Assembly: GCF_933775445.1 (NCBI RefSeq)
Contig: NC_065877.1
Coordinates: 9,610,001 to 9,674,000 of the forward strand
Origin: Argentina anserina
Lineage: Eukaryota; Streptophyta; Magnoliopsida; Rosales; Rosaceae
Length of the DNA stretch: 64,000 nucleotides
Reading direction: 5' to 3'
Position 1 is the stretch's first letter. Every line of letters begins with the position of its first letter. Shown here one piece after another: positions 24,227 to 36,700 of the stretch. Under the pieces are notes generated by a model that saw only the letters and a list, made by a program, of their open reading frames with translations, was not told the origin of the DNA and did no database searches. Both the position numbers and the translations under genes were made by a program.

Positions 24227-24277
<51 letters not shown>

Positions 24278-24278
24278 G
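24227..24278. repeat. Compound (AT)n(GT)n microsatellite
   Basis: About 14 AT units are followed by about 12 GT units, bracketed by a direct repeat GAATGATGTTGA on each side. It generates spurious His-Thr and Ile-Tyr repeat frames that are not genes. Confidence 0.95.
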
Positions 24279-25220
24279 AATGATGTTGAGAAAACAGAAA
24301 AAACACAAATTGTTTTCCATTTAAACCAGTTTATGTGGTACTTTAGCTTACATTTGAGTACAGGTTGGACTGCGTTATATATCTATACCCATAGTTCAAG
24401 GACTTCAAGCATTTCCCTTTTGAACCGTTTGGTTGCTCTTAATTTCTTCATGTTTATACTTTGTTTGCAAGTAATACTGGGCCCGAAAAGAAAGGGAAAA
24501 TGCAATATTGGCATTTTAGACTCGGGGCAGGAAGGTTTGCAATTGTGAAGTGGCGCTGGGTTAATTAGACCTGAGGTGAGCATTTATCAATCTAATAAAG
24601 GCAAAACATTCTTGTATGATTAAATATGAGAAAGCATTAACTGTTAATGCATATGCATGTCTTCTATTTTGCGCTGAAATTGTTGTCTACAGAAACTGAT
24701 TCAATGTAACTCTCCAAGGTTAGTTTGGCTAAAATGGTGCAGAGGAAGTTGAAGAGACCATCTCAAGTCAAACTTATAGTACCAAACATAAAGGGCACGC
24801 GGGCCCCGATACTGTGCCACGTCATTTAATGAGGCTAGTAATTAGATGTAAATATTTCATGCTATTTCTTCTTCCTCCTGGGTTCGTCCTCCTCCTCTTC
24901 ATTTTAATTTTTATATTTTCTCATCTGCAGCTCCTCACTCTGTTCAACCATGAGAAACCCAAATTGCCTCCAGATATCCATCTCTATAATTATTCCACTT
25001 TTAAACTTGGATTTTGTTTGGCAGGCTGGAAATTACCGAGCACATCTTATAGCAAAAGTCCATTATTTGCCATGGTTGATTATCCCCTTCTATATTCGTT
25101 GCGGCCTCCTAATAGTTCGACGTCATCGACCCTTAATCGCAGGATTAGAGCTTTCCAGCCACATCACCCACACTACACCATATATATGAACCAACAAAAC
25201 CTCACAATTCCCCCAAAACC
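24279..25220. promoter_or_regulatory. 5' flank of gene A1
   Basis: The last 150 bp hold the leader shared by the array: AGCTTTCCAG, a CACATCACCC-type motif and a run of CCCCAAAACC just before the ATG. The leaders of A3, A4 and A6 contain the same pieces, so promoters were duplicated with the genes. The rest shows no gene. Confidence 0.4.
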
Positions 25221-25493
25221 ATGCCTCCCACAGCCGGTGACGGCGACATGGCGTCAGCACGCAGGGTGGCGAGGCGAGGGCTCGTCTACTACACTCTCAA
25301 CTTGGTCATTCTGCTGGCCTCTCATTTTGAAAAGGTTGATGAGTTTCTTTATAATGGTACGCCTCTGGAGAAGGCTCTGGCTATTTACTTTGTCATCATC
25401 ACAGCATTGATTTTTGATATCAGCACCGTCCACTTCATCGTGTATCCTATGTCTTTGTGGAGCTCTTTACTATGCAGATGTCATTCTACTTGA
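25221..25493 (+). CDS. A1: small membrane protein, exon 1 fused to exon 2 (altered copy)
   Basis: Unrecognised family. This 90-aa frame starts at an ATG with the family N-terminus (MPPTAGDGD) and contains helix-forming stretches LVYYTLNLVILLASHF and ALAIYFVIITALIFDISTV. It is closest to A4. Unlike the other copies there is no intron: the exon 1 tail is joined directly to the exon 2 sequence at a GTGTAT junction. In A4 this position corresponds to GTGTAC in exon 1 and GTGTTT in exon 2, so a deletion between GTGT microhomologies removed the end of exon 1, the intron and the start of exon 2. The join shifts the frame, replacing the third helix by PMSLWSSLLCRCHST before the stop. It may be a shortened protein or a pseudogene. 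Confidence 0.55.
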   Translation: MPPTAGDGDMASARRVARRGLVYYTLNLVILLASHFEKVDEFLYNGTPLEKALAIYFVIITALIFDISTVHFIVYPMSLWSSLLCRCHST

Positions 25494-26924
25494 GGTATCT
25501 CTTGCCATGATAGTAAAATCCTTTCAACAAGGGATGATGATGAGGATGATGTTTTTCAGTAATTAGAAAATGCATCTTTGAGCTGTGATAATAATCGTGT
25601 AAAATGTGTGTGGTCTTTGGGTTTTATTCATATGGATTAGAATTGAACTTGGACTTCTATAACTTGACACAGACAAAGTTAATAGAGAATACTTCGGGAT
25701 CTACACAATTCGATGAGGTTCCAGTTGGCTATTCTACAAGAGATATTTACTATATTTACTATATATACTGTTGTTGCTTGTAGGCGCATGTGTTTTTAAT
25801 CCTTCTCTTGAGTGGACTCTGATATGCATTGGCAGCTGGAAACTTCGAGCATTTTTTTTTCTTCATTGGAATTTCGGGTACTATTATAAGTTGCATAACA
25901 ATTTTATGGACTGTGTTTCAGGTCTGCAGGACTGCAGGGTTCACAATTTTGCACACAGGAAAAGCGTGAAGAGATATATTCGATTTCTTTTCAGCTTATT
26001 GAGATATTCGTATAGGAAAAGCGAGAACAGGCTCATATATGTTCCTACCGGTAGCATCGAACTTTCCATTAGCACATTAGTTTACTTTAGCTTCACTTTC
26101 TTTGGTCGTCTCTGTCGATCAATTTCTGGTAATTTTTGTTGATAATATGTATGTTACTAGATTTGCTTAGTTCCATCAGTTGACAGAGAGCAACCTTTTC
26201 TTTTTCTTGCAAAGCAAACAAGCCAACCAAAGTGATCCCTATTTGCAATCTCTCTTCCTCTGACCTTGTAAAAGATTATATTATGCGTCCTGATAAGCAA
26301 GATTGAAGGTGAATATGATGCGAGTTCACCAATCAATCTAAGTACTAATGTATGTGTTATCCTCACTTAATTGATATGTTGTCGGCCTATGTTTCACCGT
26401 GGTAAACCTGGCCGTCAATCCCGTAAGTTAAAATTAGCGCTTCCGTAATGAGATCTTCCCCTCGACCAAGTAATGAGCGCCAATTTTCTTTTTAGGTGTT
26501 ACCTGGGTGGGTACAGTTTTTTCCTCGTCCATGTTCAACAAACATGTTCTTATTTGTTGTCATAATCGAGTTGTGATGATCTTGGACGACACCCTTGATA
26601 ATAAACTCAATACTTCAAATTAACCAAAATAAATTTTCAGGTTCATAACATATTCCTTGACCAAAGTCCATCCAAGGCAACGTCAGCATATTGCAGAGAA
26701 CACAAAATACCAAACCAGGACTCTGATGAGTCCAAATACACATAGACCTGAAAACTCATAGCAACCAATACAAGCAATACTGAGGGGAGTGCAGCAGCGG
26801 ATAGTGACAGCTACTAGTAGCACGCCATATCACCCCAAATACACGTACTACATTTTGTCTCTACGTACCACCATACGTACACATAACACATCACAGATTG
26901 GAGAATACCAACAGAGAGGGAAGC

Positions 26925-28264
26925 ATGCCTCCGACTCCATCTCCAACAAGAGCCGGTGGTGAGATCACGAGAAAAGGGGAAGCAGCATTGGCTTTTTTCG
27001 CGACTGCTACAGTGTTTGTGTGTAGCCTCTGCCTCTGTTGGTACGTTGCTCCATTAACAAAAGGCAACTATGTGCTCCGGGAGTTGGCTCGCTTCTTGTC
27101 TTGCCTCATACTCCTGCTTATTCCGTTCAACCTCTTCAACTTTGTTGTCTTTGTGTATCATTTGCAAGGGGAAAGCATCAGGTACCTAAAGAAGCTTAAC
27201 ATTAAGTTCATTTAACTTTCATGTGCCCGGTCTGTGGTTTGGTGTTAATTACTTGATTCTGCACTTCTGCATATCTAGTTTGGCATTCATTGTTGAAATT
27301 TCGTTACAATTTATGCATGTGAATTTTTTTTGAATTTTGCTTCTTTAGGCTGGGATTTTGGTTGGCATATGCCGCTTTAAGGTTAACATGCACTGAGATA
27401 TAACCACCTATATGGAATAGAAGCCGGAATTTCGCTCTGTCGGAATAAGAAAGTTTGGTCAATAATTAACAATTTAATGAACGTATCTGGTAACGGATAA
27501 GCAAAAACCCTTTATTGGAACAAAACCTCCAAGGTATTGTTTGCCAAAGCTTGAAGAGTCTGGGATTACAAATAAGTGAAATAACACCTTCTATTTTGAG
27601 ACTAAACAGAAAATGAGACCAGTATACAAATGGGATGAGTTTGGACATGGCTGAAGGGGAACCCCAGAAGAGATCTGCGTGATTTGGAAAGAAAAACATG
27701 TAATGAAGAGTTGCCCTCATAGCCGGTTTTGGGTGGTGATTGGTGAGTAATGGCTTGCCTAGAATGGGTAGGACTACGCAAACTGAATAAATGATAGTGA
27801 TGTCCTTCTGGCGCCGGCGGGTGATGATACCACAAATCACCTTATGGTCATTTTCACCATGGATAGTGAATCTTTGAAAGAACAAAACTTGAAATTTGAT
27901 ACTGGAAGGTATATTTTTTTCTGCGTGTTGTTCTCTTTAGTGGACTAGTGGTAGTGGAAAATCTGCCATCTTTCATTTACTAGCTTTGACCACAGTGACA
28001 TAATTGATTTTTTCCAAATGTTCTGTAATCTCTGTAATCTGTATTGTTTTGGATTAGTTGCTATTTGCAATCTTCTTACCATAATAATGTATCTAGCTAG
28101 GTAATTCCGCATTGTCTTTTCTCCAGCTGATCTAACAAGTTGAGTGCTCTTATGCCTTAGATTGATATCTTATCTAACTCATGAAAGCTTTACCTTGTAG
28201 GAGAACTATTGGCTTCTTTTGTCTTTGGGGAGCTATATCTTTTGGTCTTTGGAACTTAATCTGA
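26925..28264 (+). CDS. A2: small three-helix membrane protein of unknown function
   Basis: Two coding exons, 26925-27181 and 28201-28264, joined in phase 2 across a 1.0-kb intron (donor CAG|GTACCT, acceptor CCTTGTAG), give 106 aa. Proline-rich N-terminus MPPTPSPTRAGG. Predicted helices are ALAFFATATVFVCSLCLCWY (about residues 20-39), a second long one ending FNFVVFVYHL, and TIGFFCLWGAISFGLW from exon 2. The stop TGA lies directly before the GAG|GTACAT donor, so exon 3 (from about 28679) is 3' UTR. I do not recognise the family. The frame is open upstream (TTG 26898), but the ATG at 26925 matches the MPP start of the sister genes. A0 and A5 are broken relatives. Confidence 0.65.
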
Positions 28265-28289
28265 GGTACATTTGTTTCAGTTCATGAAG

Positions 28290-29794
28290 TTTAACAAATG
28301 ATTAGTGAGGATGCCCTCCACCATGCATGAAGTGCATCTCTTAGCTCTAGTTATATCCATGGAAGATGTGTGTACGGCCTATGGAGTTGCCTTTGTGATA
28401 ATAATGATGAAACTGGAATAATGTGTTGAGAGACATGGACAGAAGGGGTTAATACATCTGATGCGGACAATTAGATGAGATGCTGATATACGATTTATCG
28501 AGTTATAATTCCTACAGTACTGCATAAGTTTCATATCTCTTTTTGTTACATGTAAATATTTCAGTGTGCTCCTGTAAGTCCAGTTGACTAGATAGCAGAT
28601 TCTATTATATGCATAGGCAGTTGGAATTTTATTACATGACAAAGTTTTGGATCTTGTTTGATTGACAGGGTCTGCGGGAGTCTAATTCTGCTAGGAAAAG
28701 ATGGACAGAGATCAGTTTTAGCTTTGAAAGATGGTACCTTGACCATCTATAATATATGTTAGTGTCCAACTTTACAAAGTCCTGATCTAAGTCATTACTT
28801 ACTATTCAGATGATTTGATTAGTATCACTACTACTTTTATCAGTACTATTGTTACATATTTGGGACGTACCTTATTATTTACCCCGGGTTCTTCGGCGGC
28901 CACACTAGATTTGCTCAATTCCAACTCTTGACAGGCATAAACCCGATCTGCTTCTGAACCAAACTAGCTACATCATATAGCTAGTCACATTTCTATGAAC
29001 TTGTATATCTATGCAAATGGTTCTTGTTGTTTACTACATATCGATGACCTCAAATCTCTCAGTTTGTTCATCTTTATGCCTTCACAAATTCTTAAAGACG
29101 CAGAGTGTGGTAGATCATTCTCCTTTATATATGCAGTGGTATTGAATCGATCTATAAAAGAAGGCAGTTGCCATTTACCAACACTAGCAATTTGCTTATG
29201 CCACCCCATGTATGTTACTGAAGATTGAATGATACAGAGACAAACCAGACCGTTTTCATTTTCTTGCAAACCAAACAAGCTAATACTCATTTTCCAACTA
29301 TATATGCTTTCTTCTCTTACCCACTGCAACATGAGTTTGGTACTAACTGGACGACCATTGAAGAGCTGACTTCCTGCATTATGATATGAAAAGTTTAAAT
29401 GATAGAAAGAAGAAGGGAATATATCCTATGAGATTGATGAAAGGCTCCATCTTGTAGTCTTCTACCATATTAAGTGAAAATACCTAAATAACCAACTACA
29501 CTCATTTGAGAATTAATTTGATTATCAAGCTTCAAATCAGCATAACTTTGAGAATTACTTCGAATTCTCAGTAATTTCTTCTTCTTTCTCCTCCTCCAAT
29601 ATTTTGTCACGGTTGATTAGCTTGACTTTGGTGTTGCTCCTCCTCCTCCTCCTCCTCCTAATTAAGGCTGAGACTTTGGACATGACCCTTAATCCCCAAT
29701 TGGTAGAATGCATTGCCACATCACCCCAAAACACTAAAGCCCCAGTGATAGTGAAACCTCAACAATTCCCCAAAGCCCATAACACAAGCACACC
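28290..29794. other. 3' part of the A2 unit and leader of A3
   Basis: Contains the presumed untranslated third exon of A2 (acceptor GATTGACAG near 28678) and spacer sequence that recurs downstream of A6 near 44200-44330 (ACTATTGTTACATAT, GGCCACACTAGATTTGCT). The leader of A3 starts near 29640. No extra gene is seen. Confidence 0.4.
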
Positions 29795-30607
29795 ATGCCT
29801 TCCAGTCCCAGCGCCGATGGTTATCCTGGCGACCTGGAGCCAGTATTCAAGGCAGCGTTTAAAGGGTTGCTTGCCGGTGCTCTAGCCTCTGTTCTCTGGC
29901 TGGCCTCTGATCGGGTCAAGGTTGTTGATGGGTATCTGGATGTCACACTTCTCTACTGGGGGTTTACAATATCACTCTTTGCTATGAGCTTCTATGACTT
30001 CATGCTCGCTCTGTATCATCTCCCACGCCGTTTCAGCCGCTCAAGGTTATATATACACTTATACCCTCCTCCTATTAACTTCGTTCTATCATTATTTAGA
30101 TGAAAATTTTCATGTTCTAAAAGGCAACTCATATATATTCAGGGTTTAAGACCCTCTCTTTGACTATAAAGGAAAAACATGTAATGGATAGATGAGAGTA
30201 ATATCTTAATCTTTGGACTGTGGTGATGAACTGATGATACATACCATGAATCAGGGTCTGGTCATTTTCTTGTAGAGCGAGAAAGTGTTATCAATTTCGG
30301 GACCAAAGTGGTGTTATTTGTTTCTGCAAGATGCTTGTATTCTCTGTTCAGTGGTTATTGCAACATGTTTCCATTTATTAGGATTTAACCAAAGTGACAT
30401 GTTACTCTTCCTCCAAATCTGTTGTCTTGATGTTGATCGCTGTTCTTCTCGTTTAGCTGCTTTGTAACTAACACAAGGGATGCTCTTGTGTGATATATTG
30501 TTATATTTTTTTAACTCTTCATGAGCTTGATCACTTGCAGGATAATATTGCGGTTCTTGTTGTTCTTATGTCTTTCTGGAGCTATGTATTACATCATTTC
30601 AACTTAG
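29795..30607 (+). CDS. A3: small three-helix membrane protein of unknown function
   Basis: Exons 29795-30045 and 30541-30607 join in phase 2 (AG|GTTATA ... TTGCAG|G) to give 105 aa. N-terminus MPSSPSADGYPGDLEPVF is acidic and polar. Helices: GLLAGALASVLWLAS (about 24-38), TLLYWGFTISLFAMSFYDFM (about 52-71), then a basic LPRRFSRSR loop and ILRFLLFLCLSGAMYYII from exon 2. Two small residues before the stop TAG complete the protein, and the donor GAG|GTATGT follows immediately, so the third exon (from about 31084) is untranslated. It is closest to A6, with which it shares LAGALASVLWLA-type helix 1 and LPRRF. Function unknown. Confidence 0.7.
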
Positions 30608-31452
30608 AGGTATGTCTTGAAATCGCTAATATGCTTATGATAGTAACGAAATTAATTGTTTCAACAAAGGATGATGATGAGAAGGATGTACGTCCTCCAG
30701 CATATGCCTTTGAGCTGTGATAATATTGTGTGAAATGTGTGTGGTCTTTAGGTTTTATGACTTTTATCCATGTGAAATATGATTGAACTTGGACTTCTAT
30801 AACAAGAAATAGACACTAGATTATACATCTGATCCACACAATTCGATGAGGTTGATAAGTTGGCTATTCTGATAGAGATTTATATACACTGTTCAAGTCT
30901 AGATTGAGTGCTTATTTTGTGTTGTTGCTGCATGTTGTCGTATGTTTTTTTTCCTTCTTTTTCGAGTGGATTCTATGGTATCCATTGGTAATGAGAAAGA
31001 TTGAGCCCTATTTTCCTTTCTCTTGCAATTTCGGGTACTTATTTCAGTCGCTTAAGTAACAATTCCACTGGACTGTGTTTCAGGGTCTGCAGAGTTTGCA
31101 ATATTGCACACAAATATCATATAGGAAAAGATGGGCGAGAAGTAAGGGATTGGGTTTCTTTTTGCTGTATTAAGATCCAGCCTGCTGATATATGATAGTT
31201 CTCCAGTAGCGTTGAACTTTTTCTAGGCACATTACTGACATTAGTCTAACTTTACCTTTCCTTTCTTTAATCATCTCTGTCCATCAATATCTCTGGTCAT
31301 TTTTGTTGATTCAATGTATGCTGAATTGCAGATAGATTTGCTTATTTCCATCTGATGACTGAAAACACCTTTTCTTTTTCTTGCAAAGCAAACAACCCAA
31401 CCAAAGTGATCCCAATTTGCAATCTCAACCTCTTGATGACCATTAAAAAAAA

Positions 31453-32532
31453 GGCATAAATGCCGATTTGCACCTCAAACTTGGCTGAAATTGTCAATTT
31501 GCACCCCGAACTTGCATTTAAGTCAATTTACTTCCTAAACTTGGTAAAAATTGCCGATTTACACCCCGAACTTGTATTTGAGTCAATTTACCTCCTAAAC
31601 TTGGTAAAAATTGCCGATTTGCACCCCATCTGTTAAATTTAACTGTTTCTATCCAATTTTGCGTCGCATGTCATACACATGAGGGGTAATGTTGTCATTT
31701 TCTAATTATATTTTTCTTAAAAACAAATAAAAATATTCTTTAAAATGAGGATTATTTTGTTAATCAAATTATTTATTTACATCTTTTTTTTACATATTTA
31801 ACCCTACTTTGAATTATATATTCAATATACCCACCCATTCAAATATAGTGTGTTGTGTATAAATATATTTTTATATGTACACATTGTTGGAGGATGAACA
31901 AAACGAGAATAATAACGACATAATAGAACAGAACGTAACCGTTTATTGATTGATAATGAGGCCAATATATAGGCATTACATAACCACAATCAGTAGGATT
32001 CGGAGTCCTAATCTATTACAGAGATGCGAATCTATCTCTAACAGGAAACCTAATAACTAACACACACAATGGTAGAATAGTAATTCTCTCAGAACATACA
32101 TTTATTTTTAATTTTCAATGTATTTATTTATTTATATTTTTTCTAATATCTTTTAACATACCATATCACATAAAATAATAAATATATAAATCAATAACAT
32201 GTTTCGAAAAAACAAACATTGTAGCAAGTGTTCCTCTTAAGTAATTTTATTAATTTATTTCATTATTCAATATGAATAAATATATAATGATAATACTACT
32301 CCTTAAATGCATGACATGTGACTTAAAATTGGATTGAAAACATTAAATTTGACGGATATGGTGCAAATCGGAAATTTTTACCAAGTTTAGGAGGTAAATT
32401 GACTCAAATGCAAGTTCATAGTGTAAATCGGCAATTTTTACCAAATTTAGGAGGTAAATTGACTCAAATGCAAGTTCGGGGTGCAAATTGACAATTTCAG
32501 CCAAGTTTAAGGTGCAAATCGGCATTTATGCC
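31453..32532. mobile_element. Mutator-type MITE, longer sister of 6149-6690, holding a solo LTR
   Basis: Terminal inverted repeats start GGCATAAATGCCGATTTGCA and read the same inverted at the right end (GGCATTTATGCC). Each arm contains a doubled unit (GAACTTG ... TAAACTTGGTAAAAATTGCC) of roughly 70 bp, which the copy at 6149 has once. Flanks TAAAAAAAA and TTAGAAAAA agree at 7 of 9 positions. Sister units of the array (A1 flank near 26260-26300) lack the element and read straight from CTTCCTCTGACC to ATTATGCG. Confidence 0.8.
31885..32096 (-). mobile_element. Solo LTR, 212 bp, minus orientation
   Basis: The segment starts TGTTGG and ends AGAACA (TG...CA ends). The flanks CACAT and TACAT agree at 4 of 5 bases, fitting a 5-bp target duplication. 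Read on the minus strand it has a promoter-like CTATATATTGG and then CAATCAATAAA, a polyadenylation-type signal, in the order expected of an LTR. No internal retrotransposon sequence remains. It sits inside the MITE at 31453-32532. Confidence 0.75.
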
Positions 32533-33710
32533 TTAGAAAAACTATTATGCGTTCTGATAAACAAGATTGAAGGTCAACAATTGAGTTCACTTTCAAATTT
32601 TACCAAAACTAGACTGCAAATGTACATGCAATCGTCCACCATGTTTAACCCAGAGTGATCAAGTCACCCAAAATGCCCCCTCTTTTTGCCAAACTCTCCA
32701 CTCTAATTTGGTTCCTTTCAAACGCTACCAAACGAAGTGTGTATAAAATTTTTCCAGGCACAAAATAGGTATGTCTTTCTTCTTTGTGGAGACTTCATCT
32801 TTTTGGATTATCGGTTAGTATTGATCATGCAGCTCTTTGCTATATTACTGCTGGTTTATAATCACCCCTGTTTTCAAAACAGTCTCTGATGAATGAACTC
32901 ATCTACATTCTGAACATGAACAACTTAAGAAGTTAGGAACTTAGGAGAAATGTTTAACCTATGCTTTTCGGCCCAGTTCTTCTCTGTCCTCTATTTGAGT
33001 TTTATATATTTGCCCAAACCCCCAATTCCTCTACCATGACTAGGGCTGGGCATGGTAGCCGATCCAAGAAAACCAACCGAGATACCAGCCGAACCACCGT
33101 GATCGGTAGCCGACATTTCGGTAGCCAAACTCGTGGTACGGTATTACCGTACCGATATACTGTAGATGGTACGGCAATTGTATTGAATTTCGTCGAGTAC
33201 GGTATTCACGTACCATACAGAGTATTTCATAGATTGATATAAGCCATTAGATTTAACTAAATATATGTAATGATCAGATCTACACCGTCAATTTTAGGGT
33301 ATGTTGCTCCCCTAATTCACTATCTCTGCCTCCTTCCCTTTCGAACAATCGAAGAAAGAGAGAGTTCTTCCACTTCTTCGACACAGAGAGTTTTGAGACT
33401 AAGTCACTGAGAGAGTTATCGAACACCTTCGAACCCACCCCTACTCGACAACTCGATTCCTTTTCTCTTCTCCTCTGGTAAGTTTTCTTTCATTGCTGGT
33501 CCTTACTCTTCAATCAAAATCAAATGAAAATGGATCTGATAGAAACAATGAATCATTGAATTGATATGCCTTTTAATTGTTTGAAATCGTATATGTACTG
33601 TTATCATGGAATTAAATTGATTGCTTATGAACTTATGTGTCTTAGTCTTTGTGTATGATTGATTGTTTGATTTCTTTCTCAAATTCATTTTTATTTTTTT
33701 ATTTTTAGCT

Positions 33711-36700
33711 ATGGATTCAAACTTTTTACATAGTGGAATTATGAATGCTAGTAGCTCAGCCCCATCTATCCCATATGCACCAAATTTTGAAACAGTACCA
33801 GCCTTATATGAATCACCACATGTACCTCTATTTAGTGCACCGTCAGTTGAACTCCAACCACAAAATCCAGAATATGAACCTATTGTTGGGCAGAAAAGGA
33901 AACAACCTGCCAATAAAAGCCCCCTTTGGGATACTTTTACTAGATGTAAGCTCTCAAACTCTGAAATATTAGACCCAAGTTGGTGCACATGTAACTATTG
34001 TCATGAGAGAGTGTTGTGTTTAACCAAGAAAAATGGGACTAGTTCAATGTGGAATCATGCTAGGAAATGTATTTTACACCCCAATTACGTGAACATCGAT
34101 CCTAAACAATCCAAGTTGCATACTAATAATGTTACTGGAGCAAAGAAATACCACAAGTATAACAGAAAGAGGTGTGATGATAGGTGCATACAAATGATTA
34201 TCAAAGATGAGCTGCCATTTAGGTTTGTGGAGAATGAAGGTTTTAGAGCATTTTGTCATGAATTAGAACCTGAATGGCCCATGTTAGATAGAAAGCAGGT
34301 TGCTAAGGGTGTGTTAGACAAGTTCAATTATGAGAAGGCTCTTCTATTGAGTGGTTTAAAGGCCAATGATACTAGGATAGCAATCATCACCATCACATGG
34401 ACGTTGTTACAAAACATTAATTACATGGTCTTAAAAGCCCACTCTTTGGACAATACTTGGAAATTGCACAAAACAATCATAAACTTTTGTACAATTACCA
34501 GTCACAAAGGAGAGGATATTGGTGATAGGAGTATTTTGTGCGACGTTCTTAACATGTTTTTACCTCAATTTGTACTTTGCTTAGCCCTTATTGTTGTACT
34601 ATTGAGTCATTGAGTCGTAGTAAGAGTCGTGAGCGGTATTGGATGCATTTTTGTGCTTACATGAGTTAAAACGCATAATTGGTTTAGAGTCCTACTTTGA
34701 CTAGGAATCCTTGTTAGGTTTTGAAACTAATTATCTCTTACTTATGATTTTATTTTCTTATTTTCAGATTGGATTGAAGAGATAATTAAAGAAAAAAAGA
34801 TGGAGCCAAGTCATGCAACAATTAAATAGAAGATGATCATTAAAGGCATAAAACATGACATGTTTTAGGGAATAAAGCATGATATGTTTCAGGGAATAAA
34901 ACTTTCCATGATTTAAGGGATTAAAACATGTCATTATTATAGGAAGAAAGAAGCAATTTCAAACCCTCTATCTTTCCTCTATATATACATGGCTTCACCT
35001 CTCAAATAGAATCAATTCTCATTAGCATTCAAGAGCCAAAACTCTACTAAAACACCACCATAAATTTCCCTCACAAATTAGCCAAGCCGTCCACCCCAAA
35101 ACTATCATCATCTCCACCGAGTTTCACTATTGAAGACACACCTCCAAGGTTCCTACAACGTGTGATTCTCGCAACTCATCTCCATGGCTTCGTCTATTTG
35201 TGTTAATCTACAATTCTTTGTCTATGAAGATTGTAAGTTGTTATTTATGTGGAAATATTGGTTTTGTATTTGTTTTAGAATTTTCAAATTGTATTTGATA
35301 ATTTTTTTTGAGACTATGCTGAATCTATGTTCTTATAATTAATGAGTTTGTATTTCTATTGTTGTGTTCTAATCATCTTTCTCATACTTTTAGATAATTT
35401 TCAGATATGTGCATATGAATTTAGTGGTTGGATGCAATCCCTAAGATTGTGTTTGAGTGCTAGATTCATCAACTATATTAACACAAATCGAATCATGCCC
35501 TAAGTAGGTTCGGTTTGTGTTGATTAAAAGTGGTAAAAATTCTGGAAATTTACATGTGAAACCATGGTGGGTGACACCACACATGAAACATGTCTTCAAC
35601 AAAGATTTAATGCTTAAATGTAATCTTGTTTGATTTCTACTCTAAGTGTTATTGAATTCGATTGCATGCAAATTTAGATTAGGCCCTAAGTCAATCTAAA
35701 TGTTAATTGAAATCTTGCACGATTAGATGATCCCCTAAGGCTCTAATTGTATTGGTGTATAAAAAGTATGTAATTGGTCGAATTAGAATGCATGATAGGT
35801 TCGAACTTGTAATTATGTGGTGTAATGGTAAATTTGGTTTAAGTTTGTTAAAGAGAAGTCGATCATGTAAATAATAATTTAGGTTTTATTTTAGTAGTTA
35901 ATAATCAATCTCAAACCCCCCATTATTTGTTAACACTAAAAGTTTAGAGTTCCATTCAATTTCCCGGAAAGAACGATCTTTGCTTATTTTATACTAACGA
36001 TGATGTTTTACAGGGTTTATTATAGACGTTTTAATAAAACGCTCTATCAATTGGCAGACTAGTGGAGAAGTGTTTGAGGCAGTGGGAGATCACTAAAGTC
36101 TTTACCATAACAGTAGACAATGCTAGTGCTAATGACGTTGTTGTGGGTTATATAAAAAGAAGGTTGAGGAGTTACACGACTTTGATGTTTGACAGGGATA
36201 ATTTGCATTTAAGATGTGCCTGCCATATTATTAACTTGATAGTTAAGGATGGATTGAAGGAGTTAGAGGATGTGGTTGCAGCTATCTGGAATTGTGCTAA
36301 ATATATTAGGAGTTCGACGTCTAGGCTTGATAAGTTCAGGGAGTTTGCTGTTTTGGAGCAATGCAAGGCTAATGCTAATGTTCCACTAGATGGAACAACA
36401 CTTTTCTAATGCTTGAAGCTGCGCTGAAGTATGAAACTGTGTTTGCAAGAATGGCTGATGAAGATGCTGCATTTAAGGCTTATTTCCAAGAGAAAGACAA
36501 GAATGGAAACACTAAGGTTGGACCTCCAGAGCATGATGACTGGAGAAATGCAGAAGCTTTTTGTTTGTTTTTGAAGAAATTTTATGAGTCAACTGTGAAG
36601 TTGAGTGCATGGAAATCAGTGACTGCAAACATATTGTTTGTGGAGATGATAACATTGCAAACTGAAATTGACAGAGCATGTCTTTCAAGAAATGAGGTGT

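Noticed and set aside
24069..24320. Minus frames with His-Thr and Ile-Tyr repeats
   Set aside because: They are translations of the (AT)n(GT)n microsatellite.
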